The position numbers and the translations under genes were made by a program. A stretch of 64,000 bases of DNA from Aromatoleum toluvorans (GTDB lineage: Bacteria; Pseudomonadota; Gammaproteobacteria; Burkholderiales; Rhodocyclaceae): assembly GCF_012910905.1 (NCBI RefSeq), contig NZ_WTVN01000010.1, positions 57,812 through 121,811 on the forward strand, written 5' to 3'. The notes under the pieces were generated by a model. That model made no database searches. It saw only the letters and a list, made by a program, of their open reading frames with translations, and was not told where the DNA came from. Shown here in pieces: positions 31,881-39,607 of this stretch; position 1 is the first letter of the stretch; each line of letters starts with the position of its first letter.

Positions 31881-33893
31881 TCAGAATTTGTACTGCATCA
31901 CGAACTGCAACTCGTCTTCCTCCTGCGCCATGCCGATCGGGCCGGCACGGAAGCGGCCGAGCGGCTCGAATCCGCCCAGGCCCAGCGATCCGTCGTTCGG
32001 CCCCTGCCCCGGCGAAGCGGAGAAGGGATGGAAGGGGTTGCAGGTGCGGCAGTCGTCGAACTTGCGCGCGCCGCGGCCGACCTTGACGTTGGCGCCGATC
32101 GTGAGCTTCAGGTTGTCGCTGACGAGCCAGTCGATCGACGGCGCGATCGTGGTCGCCTCGCCGCGGAAGTCGTGGGCCATGATCACCTGCGGGCTCAGGC
32201 GGTCGTTCAGGTAGAAGCCTTTCAGGAGCAGCGTGAAGATGTTGTTGTCCTTCCAGTCGGGCATGCCGACCTTGCCGAGCGGCCGGTCCTCCAGCTCGTG
32301 ATCGAGCAGGTGCTGGCCGAACAGCTGCGCCGAGATGAGGAAGGCGCGGGTCTTGTTGAGGAACGGGATGAAGGTCGGGCGGTCCCAGCCGACCACGTAG
32401 CGGAACACGCGCGATTCGGAGAACAGGCGCTTGCGCAGGCCGTTCGGGAACTCCTCGCCCTCGGTCAGCGCGGCCTCGAGCCGGAACACCGACTTGATCG
32501 CATCGACCTGCAGGTCCATCGAGCCGCCGATCAGGTTCACGCGCGGGAAATGTACGTCGAACGCGATCAGGTAGGGATAGGGATGCGGTTGCGGCTGCGT
32601 GTCGACGGCACCGACGGGGTCGAAGGGATTGCGCGCCGGGATGCCGCCGCGCAGCGAAGGCAGCTGCGAGCGGTAGGTCAGCGCATTGAGCGAGAAGCCG
32701 ACGCCGCTCTTCTGGCCTTCGAGCTTGACGCCCAGCTGCGTGTTCGCCAGCGACCAGCTCGGCAGATGCGCCTTGCGGATGCCGATCTGGTTCGGGCCGA
32801 AGTCGGTCGCCGCCAGCCCCGGCAGACCGAGGTTCGCGAAGTTCGCGACGGTGCCGCCGTTGTCCCACAGGTTCTTCATGCCGCGCATGAAGCAGCCCGC
32901 GTCGAGGATCACGTTCGGGCTGCCGCACTGGCCGATGTTGTGCGGGCGGAACTTGTCGAAGTTCCACACGACGGCGAAGTTCAGGTCGTCGAAGGTCTCG
33001 GTCGCCCCGGCGCGGTACTCCGCCTGCATGATCCACATCGGAATGCGGATGTCCTGGAGCTCGTCGTAGATATTGTTGCGCGAGTAGTCGACCGGGTTGA
33101 TGACGTCGAGCACGCGGAAGAGGTCGGTGCGCCCCCACACCACCTGCTGCTTGCCGACCTTCATGAAGACGCTCGAGCCGTCGTCGAAGGGCACCGAGCC
33201 GGTGACGTAGGCTTCGCGGATGAAGTCCCATCGGTCGTTGAACTCGGGCGACTCCAGTTCCTGGCGCGTCGCGTCGAGGTAATCCTTGATGCAGCCGCGC
33301 GAGTCCTTGTCGCACGGGCGCACCGGCACCGCGAACGCCACGCCGCCGTCGGTGCGGTGCAGGTGTTCGCCGAGCACGACCAGCCCCTCGTTGGGGTTGT
33401 AGCGCGGCGCCGAGGGGTCGGTCGAGTTGAAGCCGAAGGCGCCGCCGCCGGGCAGTTCCGCGAGCCCTGCGGTCAGGGGGTTCGCCGGGCTGCCGAGGCC
33501 GCCACCGTGCGGTACGGTGGGCCCCGGGATGCCGATGGTGTTCTCGAGCTGCACCGCGCGGCCGGCCTTGTTGCCGTAGGTGTCGTCGTTGATGCGATAG
33601 ACGCCGTCGAATGTGCCACGCAGCTTCAGGTTCACGCCTACGTCGTCGAACGCACCGCGCCGTCCGAGCTTGCGGTCGATGTCGACCTTCAGCGTGTTGC
33701 GGAACTTCGACAGCCCGACGTCGCGGCGCGCGAACGTTGCGTTCTCGTAGACGACGTCCACGCGCGCTTCCTCGTTCGGGATGTCGCCGGCCGCGGCACT
33801 GCCCGGTTGCGCCGCGCCGACGGCGAGCGTCAGCATGCCGGCCGCGAGCGGCGCGTTCCCGCGCCGATGCTTTCCTGCGGATTTCCTCACCAT
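31881..33893 (-). CDS. DUF1302 family outer-membrane protein
   Basis: A 670-residue predicted beta-barrel. The N terminus has an extended signal peptide (APLAAGMLTLAVGAAQPGSA). The body alternates short strands (KLRGTFDGVYRI, VFMKVGKQQVVWGRTDLFRV) and the last residues end in Phe (EDELQFVMQYKF), the usual C-terminal signal for barrel insertion. A CxxC pair (DDCRTCNPFHPF) near the end could form a disulfide. It starts 28 bp after the RND gene stop and ends 17 bp before the DUF1329 start. Confidence 0.9.
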   Translation of the reverse strand: MVRKSAGKHRRGNAPLAAGMLTLAVGAAQPGSAAAGDIPNEEARVDVVYENATFARRDVGLSKFRNTLKVDIDRKLGRRGAFDDVGVNLKLRGTFDGVYRINDDTYGNKAGRAVQLENTIGIPGPTVPHGGGLGSPANPLTAGLAELPGGGAFGFNSTDPSAPRYNPNEGLVVLGEHLHRTDGGVAFAVPVRPCDKDSRGCIKDYLDATRQELESPEFNDRWDFIREAYVTGSVPFDDGSSVFMKVGKQQVVWGRTDLFRVLDVINPVDYSRNNIYDELQDIRIPMWIMQAEYRAGATETFDDLNFAVVWNFDKFRPHNIGQCGSPNVILDAGCFMRGMKNLWDNGGTVANFANLGLPGLAATDFGPNQIGIRKAHLPSWSLANTQLGVKLEGQKSGVGFSLNALTYRSQLPSLRGGIPARNPFDPVGAVDTQPQPHPYPYLIAFDVHFPRVNLIGGSMDLQVDAIKSVFRLEAALTEGEEFPNGLRKRLFSESRVFRYVVGWDRPTFIPFLNKTRAFLISAQLFGQHLLDHELEDRPLGKVGMPDWKDNNIFTLLLKGFYLNDRLSPQVIMAHDFRGEATTIAPSIDWLVSDNLKLTIGANVKVGRGARKFDDCRTCNPFHPFSASPGQGPNDGSLGLGGFEPLGRFRAGPIGMAQEEDELQFVMQYKF

Positions 33894-33921
33894 CGTCCTC
33901 CCCTCGTTGTTATCGGCCGCT

Positions 33922-36297
33922 TCAGGCGACCTGCAGCACGCCGTCTTCGTCGAGCCGCGCCTTCGTGATGAAGGCCGGCTTGAACATCACGACCCACGCC
34001 GGCATCAGCAGCATCGCGGCGAGCGCGTTGAGCACCAGCATCAAGGTCAAGAGCAGTGCGGAATCCGCCTGGAAGCGCAGATCGGACAGGAGGACCCACA
34101 TGATCACGCCCGCGATCAGCGTCACCGCCGTGAACACCACCGCGAAGCCCGTCGTGCCCGCCGCGGTGCGCACTGCCCGGCCGAGGTCGCCGCACGCGGC
34201 CATCTCCTCGCGGATGCGGTTCATGATGTAGATCGCGTAATCGATGCCGACGCCGATGCCGACCGCGATGACGGGCACCGTATTGACGTTGATGCCGATG
34301 CCCCGGGCGCCCATGTAGGCGTAGGTCATGACCGTGGCGAACAGCATCGGGAGCACCATCAGCCAGCCGGCATGGAGCGAGCCGTAGGACAGGGTCACGA
34401 AACCAAAAGCCAGCGCGATCACGAGCGGCACGATCAGGCGGTTGTCGTCGTCGACGGCGTCGTTGATCGCGGCATTGACGCCGATCGCGCCGCCCCCCAG
34501 GCGCAGCTCGAAACCGTCCACCGCACCGACCTTCGCGATGCCCTCCTCGGCCACATGCACCGCGCGCCGGATCGTGTCGGCCTGCTTGTCCTTGTAGTAG
34601 AAGACGAGGTTCGCATCGCGCTCGTCGGCATCGAGGAACTCGGCGAGCGCGCCGGGAATGGGGCTCGCCGCCATGTATGCGAAGAGCAATCCGCCGATCG
34701 CGGAGGCCGACTCGGGGATCTGGTTCCAGCGCGGATCGGTGTTGTGGATCATGCCGTTCACGGCGCGGACGAGGCCGGGCAGCGCCTTCGTGCCGCCGAG
34801 CGCCGGGTCGAGCAACATGTGGTGCTGGAAGCGTTCGATCGCGCGCAGCACCTCGGGCCGCTTCAGGCCGCCCTTCTCCTGCGTGCGGGCGACGATGTAG
34901 AGCTCCTCGGAACCCGGGAAGCGCGCGTTGATCGCGCGCGACGACACGTTGTAGTCGTGGTCCGGATACAGCAGCGGCGAGCCGGCCTCGGCCTCACCGA
35001 TCTTCACCCGCGCGGCGAGTCCGACACCGACGACGAGCAGCACCGTGGCGACCGTCAGCACCGAGGCCGCGGCGCGACGCCCGGCGACGACACCGAACAC
35101 ACGCTCGACCACCGCGTGCGCCAGCCCCCGGCGGTTCTCGGTGTTCCGCGGGGCGGGCAGCAGCCACAGCAGCAAGGGCACCACCAGCAGCACCGTGAAG
35201 AACACCGAGAAGGCCCAGAAGCCTGCGTAGTAGCCGAGCTTGGTGTTGATAGGCGCAGCACCGAGCGCCAGCACGGCGATGCCGATCGCATCCACCGTGA
35301 TCGCGAGCGAACCCGGCCGGAACAGGTCCTCGAACGCCGCGCGCGCCGCCACGCGGCCGTCCCGACTCGTCGCAAGCTCGGCGTAGTAGCGCTCGACGAG
35401 CTGGATGCTGTGCGACATCGCGCGCGCGGCGATCAGGAACGGGATCACGAGCGACAGCGGATCGAGGTTCCAGCCCATCTTCGACACGAACCCGAGGCCC
35501 CAGATCGACGACAGCGCGATGCCGACGAGCGGCAGCGCGACGCCGTAGAAGCGGCGGAAATACGCGACCAGCAGGCCGACCATCAGCAACAGCGTGTACA
35601 GGAAGATCTGCAGGATCTGCGGCAGGTAGGTGTAGACCCAGCCGATCAACACAGGCTGACCCGTCGCGTGGATCTGCGTGCCGGCGGCCTGCTCCTTCGC
35701 ACGCACCGCCTGCAGCTCGGCGAAGATCTTCTCGTAGTCGATCGCGCCGGCTTCGTTCATCTGCGCCTTCACGAGCGCGGCCTTCGCGTCGGGCGACACG
35801 AGCAGGCCGTAGATGCGCGGATTGGCGCGCACCTCCTTGCCGAGCGCCTCGAGCTCCTCGGCCGTCAGCGCCGGGCGCTGCGGGTCGTAATACGGCTGCG
35901 AACGCATCTCGCCGTCCTCGGTCAGCCAGATCTTCCGCGCCGTACGGTGCGTCAGGCTGGAGACGAGGTTGTGATTCACGCCCGACAGACTGTCGACGGC
36001 CTGGGTGACGCGGTGGATAAGCGCCAGCGTCTCGTTCGTGAAGATCGTGCCGTCCTCGACCTCGACCGCGACGACGATCTGGTTCGCGCCGCCGAAGGTG
36101 TCGCGGATCTCGTTGTGCAGCCGGATGAACGCGTGGCCCTGCGGCAGCAGGTCGGCGAACTCGGTGTGCATCTTGAGCGCCGGGATCTGCAGCGCGAAGT
36201 ACGCGGTGAGCGCCAGGATCGCGGCGAGCACGAAGCGCGGGAACGCGAAGATCTTCAGTTCGAGTTGGTGCAGCGCGTGGGTGAATTGGTGTCGCAC
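33922..36297 (-). CDS. RND superfamily exporter (MMPL type)
   Basis: A 791-residue inner-membrane protein with the duplicated RND layout: a first TM (FVLAAILALTAYFALQIPAL), a large periplasmic loop, a TM cluster with YLPQILQIFLYTLLLMVGLL, a second loop, then a second cluster with TVPVIAVGIGVGIDYAIYIM. It belongs to the group of predicted exporters found beside DUF1302/DUF1329 genes. With those partners it could export or take up hydrophobic aromatics or lipids; the direction of transport is not established. It overlaps none and follows the YCF48 gene by 9 bp. Confidence 0.9.
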   Translation of the reverse strand: MRHQFTHALHQLELKIFAFPRFVLAAILALTAYFALQIPALKMHTEFADLLPQGHAFIRLHNEIRDTFGGANQIVVAVEVEDGTIFTNETLALIHRVTQAVDSLSGVNHNLVSSLTHRTARKIWLTEDGEMRSQPYYDPQRPALTAEELEALGKEVRANPRIYGLLVSPDAKAALVKAQMNEAGAIDYEKIFAELQAVRAKEQAAGTQIHATGQPVLIGWVYTYLPQILQIFLYTLLLMVGLLVAYFRRFYGVALPLVGIALSSIWGLGFVSKMGWNLDPLSLVIPFLIAARAMSHSIQLVERYYAELATSRDGRVAARAAFEDLFRPGSLAITVDAIGIAVLALGAAPINTKLGYYAGFWAFSVFFTVLLVVPLLLWLLPAPRNTENRRGLAHAVVERVFGVVAGRRAAASVLTVATVLLVVGVGLAARVKIGEAEAGSPLLYPDHDYNVSSRAINARFPGSEELYIVARTQEKGGLKRPEVLRAIERFQHHMLLDPALGGTKALPGLVRAVNGMIHNTDPRWNQIPESASAIGGLLFAYMAASPIPGALAEFLDADERDANLVFYYKDKQADTIRRAVHVAEEGIAKVGAVDGFELRLGGGAIGVNAAINDAVDDDNRLIVPLVIALAFGFVTLSYGSLHAGWLMVLPMLFATVMTYAYMGARGIGINVNTVPVIAVGIGVGIDYAIYIMNRIREEMAACGDLGRAVRTAAGTTGFAVVFTAVTLIAGVIMWVLLSDLRFQADSALLLTLMLVLNALAAMLLMPAWVVMFKPAFITKARLDEDGVLQVA

Positions 36298-36306
36298 GGG
36301 CGCTCC

Positions 36307-37296
36307 TTACTTCGGCGTGGCGGGGATGGAGGAAACGATGTCGAGCGTGCCGGCGCCGCCGGCGACGAGGAGCCCGCGCCCGGCGAGTGACACGCCGCTG
36401 CGCAGGTAGGGCGCCGGACGGCCTTCCGCGGACTGCCACTGCCCGTCGCGCAGCGCGAGCACCAGCCCGTTCGCGCCGAACGCGTACATGTGCTCGTCAT
36501 GACGCGCGAGGCCGTACATGGGCGCGCCGGTCGGATTCGGCTGCTTGTGCCAGCTCGCGCCGCCGTCGGTGGTGTGCAGGATGGTCCCGGCGAGCCCGCT
36601 GACCCAGCCGGTCTGCGCGTCGGTGAAGAGCGCGCCATACGGATAGAAGTCGTTCGGGATCGGCGTGCCATCCTGCCAGCTCTCACCGCCGTCCTGCGTC
36701 GTCAGGAAGCTGCCGAATTCGCCGGTGATGACGCCGTGCCGCTCGTCGACGAACTGCACCGTCGTGAACATCTGATCCTGGCCGAGCGAGGCGTCGCGCC
36801 ACGTCGCGCCCCGGTCCGCGCTCGACAGGATCGCGCTCTCGCTGCCGACGACCCACAGCTGCCCCGTCGGGTCGCAGGCGAGCGCGAGCGGCGTCGCCTC
36901 GCTCGAGATCGGGCGGGCCGTCCACGTGGTCGCCGTGGCGTCGCCGACCCACACGCGGCGGCCGAAATCGAGCGCGACGAAGCCGCCATCCGGACACACC
37001 GCGACGCCGATCAGCGACGCGCCGGCATCGACGACCTGGCGCCGCCAGCTCTTGCCGCCGTCGGCGGACGACACGACGACGCCGTTCGCGCCGACCGCCA
37101 CGAGCACACCCGGATTGGCGACCGCAGCCTGGAACTGGTCCGAGCGCAACACCGCTTGGGATTGTGTCTCGGCAAGTTCGGCGAGATTGGCCGATGCGCT
37201 GCAGCCGAGCAGACCGGAGTGCGCGAGCGCGAGCGCGAGCGCGAACGCGAACGCGAACGGCAGAAGACAGGTACGGAAGCGGTCGATCCCAATCAT
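36307..37296 (-). CDS. YCF48/BNR-repeat lipoprotein
   Basis: A 329-residue protein with a lipoprotein signal: a long Ala/Leu/Phe-rich core then HSGLLGCSAS, where Cys is the lipidation site. The mature part has repeated blades of the YCF48/BNR type (SSADGGKSWRRQVVDAGASL, SADRGATWRDASLG, TTQDGGESWQDG, HTTDGGASWHKQ), so a beta-propeller. Related propellers help assemble membrane complexes. It is first in the operon; the promoter with two GGATAG boxes lies 170-230 bp upstream. Confidence 0.9.
   Translation of the reverse strand: MIGIDRFRTCLLPFAFAFALALALAHSGLLGCSASANLAELAETQSQAVLRSDQFQAAVANPGVLVAVGANGVVVSSADGGKSWRRQVVDAGASLIGVAVCPDGGFVALDFGRRVWVGDATATTWTARPISSEATPLALACDPTGQLWVVGSESAILSSADRGATWRDASLGQDQMFTTVQFVDERHGVITGEFGSFLTTQDGGESWQDGTPIPNDFYPYGALFTDAQTGWVSGLAGTILHTTDGGASWHKQPNPTGAPMYGLARHDEHMYAFGANGLVLALRDGQWQSAEGRPAPYLRSGVSLAGRGLLVAGGAGTLDIVSSIPATPK
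37223..37258. repeat. Six tandem hexamers inside the lipoprotein signal sequence
   Basis: Three copies of GCGAGC followed by three of GCGAAC encode alternating Ala-Leu and Ala-Phe in the hydrophobic core of the YCF48 signal peptide. Copy-number change would keep the frame but lengthen or shorten the core. Confidence 0.75.
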
Positions 37297-37467
37297 GAAG
37301 TCCCCTTGCGATCAGCAACGACGCCCCTTCAGGGGCTGCGAACTCTTGGGCTGGGGTTGAATGCTCCGACGCGCACGACGCACGCGCGCCGGCGCATCTG
37401 CGACTCGGCCGATTCCGCTTCCGGCTCTGTGATCGGGGTCACCCCCCGGCGTCGCACGACATCGGAA

Positions 37468-37529
37468 AGGTAAGGATTTCGGGGATGGGGCCGCTATCCA
37501 CGGAATGCCGCGCCTATCCGCGGAGTTCC
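37468..37529 (-). promoter_or_regulatory. Envelope-operon promoter with XylS-like direct repeats
   Basis: On the minus strand GGATAG boxes (37514-37519 and 37494-37499) are 20 bp apart, and TTACCT (37468-37473) starts 20 nt after the proximal box. The -10 match is poor, which suits an activator-dependent promoter. GGCA lies six bases before the proximal box. Confidence 0.6.
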
Positions 37530-38053
37530 GAACAATTTCTTTCGGGGGAGCGTCGCCCGACGGGGGGAGTCTTGTCGGAGCGTCGAGGTTCGTGTCGGCC
37601 GCCAGGTGCGAATGCACCGGCGTCATGGGCACGAGCTCGATCTTCGGCACTGACCCGCAGCGGAGGCCGGTCGTGATGAACCCGCTTTTACGATTCCTTG
37701 ATGCCGGCTCACCCTTGCTCGGACGAGCAGTAGCCTTCAGGGATGGGGCAACTTTGAGTATTCAGAGCGGGCCGGCAGGAACAGGCCAAGATCGGACAAT
37801 CAACCTTTGCCTCCAGACAGAACTACCGCCTGCCGAGCGCGGGATATCTGCGCCGCTTCGCCGTCCGACCATTCCATTTGCGCATTTCCACATTCTGCGC
37901 TGTATGATCTGCGTATAAGTCGGGTCTTCCCGAACGGGCCCGTGGAATCAAAGCCTCTTGGTGATCTGCATTCTGGCTGACGCGGCACTTCACCGCATAT
38001 ATATAACATCTGCTGTTTGCAAATCGTTAGCCACACAATCTCTGGATACGCTA
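37530..38053. other. Non-coding region between envelope operon promoter and relA/spoT-like gene
   Basis: No credible gene. GC falls steadily to the right. An AT-rich CATATATATAACAT at about 37997-38010 is a likely -10 region for the rightward RelA/SpoT-like gene. Confidence 0.4.
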
Positions 38054-39109
38054 ATGAATACAGAACAATGGCTTGACGAAACTCTACCACGTCATGCTCG
38101 CCTAACTCAGGCCGTCGTAACCATAATTGAAAACCTTCTTAAATCAAGGGAAATCGATTATTTGACAATCACGGGTCGAACCAAGGATAAACAAGGGGCT
38201 TTAGAGAAGATAAAGCGCAAAGGCTACAAGGATCCAGCAAAACAACTGACAGACCTCTCTGGCATAAGGATCATCGTTTTCTTCGAATCTGATATCCAAG
38301 CTGTGTCTGAATTAGTAACAGCGTCCTTCTGCGTTGACAAGGAAAATTCTTTAAATAAGGACAGACTTCTCTCCACGGATCAAATTGGGTATCGATCCGT
38401 GCACTTCGTCTGCGATCTTGGCGACCAGCGAGGAACCCTACCCGAGTTTCATGGCCTTTCGGGTTTGAAATTTGAGTTTCAGGTACGAACGGTACTTCAA
38501 CATGCGTGGGCCGAACTAGCCCATGACAGGAACTATAAGTTCTCTGGGAAGCTCCCGCGCGAAATAGAAAGAAAGCTTTACCTTTACGCAGGAATGCTTG
38601 AGATCGCAGACAAAGGATTCGATGAAATATCAACGCAGATCGACGACTACATCCGTTCTCTTCAACAGAGATCTGCCGAAGGGGATTTAAGCGCCGAAAT
38701 TGATTCAATCAGCTTGGCGCAATTCATTGAGGACTGGAGCCGGGAAAACGATTTCCCACTTGATGAAGCGTTCTTCAAGGACAAGTACGGAGAGCTAGTC
38801 GAGGAACTCAAGCAATTTGGCGTCACTACACTATTCGATCTGAAAGAAATAATACCAAATGGTTACCAGAAAATATCAAAACAGGTGGGGCATTCAACCA
38901 CTGCGTACGGTCTTATTAGGAACTGGATGCTAATTACGGATTGGCGCCGATTCCTTCGAGAAGTCACTTTTAACTGGGTCATGTCCGAACCAGAAATATT
39001 TAGGGCATACTTCGACGTCAATGAATTCTCAGAGTTTGCAAAATCATTTGAGTGGGAGATAGAGTCGAATGAAGTAAGCGACGAAGATGACTTCGATATA
39101 ACCAACTAA
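38054..39109 (+). CDS. Orphan RelA/SpoT-domain (p)ppGpp synthetase-like protein
   Basis: A 351-residue protein. Residues about 20-190 form the RelA/SpoT nucleotidyltransferase domain: GRTKDKQGALEKIKRK, DLSGIRIIVFFESD, IGYRSVHFVCDL, and FEFQVRTVLQHAWAELAHD, so the synthetase residues appear intact. There is no HD hydrolase domain and no TGS/ACT regulatory part. The C-terminal 160 residues are unassigned, ending in an acidic tail. Codon use is AT-rich, unlike the flanking operons, and both flanking intergenic regions are AT-rich, which points to transfer. Stand-alone synthetases with novel C-terminal parts include toxic and phage-defence alarmone synthetases. Start at 38054 is chosen over an upstream extension lying in non-coding sequence. 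Confidence 0.75.
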   Translation: MNTEQWLDETLPRHARLTQAVVTIIENLLKSREIDYLTITGRTKDKQGALEKIKRKGYKDPAKQLTDLSGIRIIVFFESDIQAVSELVTASFCVDKENSLNKDRLLSTDQIGYRSVHFVCDLGDQRGTLPEFHGLSGLKFEFQVRTVLQHAWAELAHDRNYKFSGKLPREIERKLYLYAGMLEIADKGFDEISTQIDDYIRSLQQRSAEGDLSAEIDSISLAQFIEDWSRENDFPLDEAFFKDKYGELVEELKQFGVTTLFDLKEIIPNGYQKISKQVGHSTTAYGLIRNWMLITDWRRFLREVTFNWVMSEPEIFRAYFDVNEFSEFAKSFEWEIESNEVSDEDDFDITN

Positions 39110-39548
39110 GAACACATGCCATCGTGCTTTAGCCCGTCGCCATGCCTCAACAACGCCACTAGCATTATGCGTCGATTGGAAATATCAAACTTCAACTTAT
39201 CAAACCCGGCTCTTGGAATAACTTCTTCGATCGTCACTATTTAGCAGCCGTCCACACTCAGCAAAACCATTTGAATCCGAGGTATCTTCAAAGTAAGTTA
39301 ATACTCAATCTGAAAGCAGTCATCGATTGCAAATTAGCGCCGACAACTACCACACCCAAATGGGGCCGCGGTCAATCACTTATTTCTTCGGCGTTAAGAT
39401 AAAATAGAAATTAATATGAATATTTTTTGTGGATCTTGATCGTATTAGGGCTTCTATATAAAGGTGTTGCCTTAGCTAATCAGTCTGCTTTAGGTCGATC
39501 ACTCTCCACCGTCACCCGCCCCGTCCCCGCACCGGCGTCTCCCCGCCC
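39110..39548. other. AT-rich non-coding region after the relA/spoT-like gene
   Basis: About 440 bp with low GC and no credible open frame. It probably is the rest of the transferred segment that carried the synthetase gene. I see no integrase, attachment site or RNA gene in it. Confidence 0.5.
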
Positions 39549-39577
39549 AAAAAAACACGGCCGCCCAACGGCGGCCG
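39549..39577 (-). terminator. Rho-independent terminator of the Moco hydroxylase operon
   Basis: Read leftward, a perfect 8-bp stem CGGCCGCC (39558-39565) and GGCGGCCG (39570-39577) with a four-base loop is followed by a U-run (complement of AAAAAAA at 39549-39555). It lies 31 bp after the stop of the large subunit. Confidence 0.88.
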
Positions 39578-39607
39578 CACTGCTGCCCAACTCCGTCCGG
39601 TAGCCGG

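Noticed and set aside
30244..32214. 656-residue plus-strand frame starting in the integron region
   Set aside because: Only its first 80 or so codons contain integrase-like sequence; the rest is antisense to the DUF1329 and DUF1302 genes, and the frame is joined by chance.
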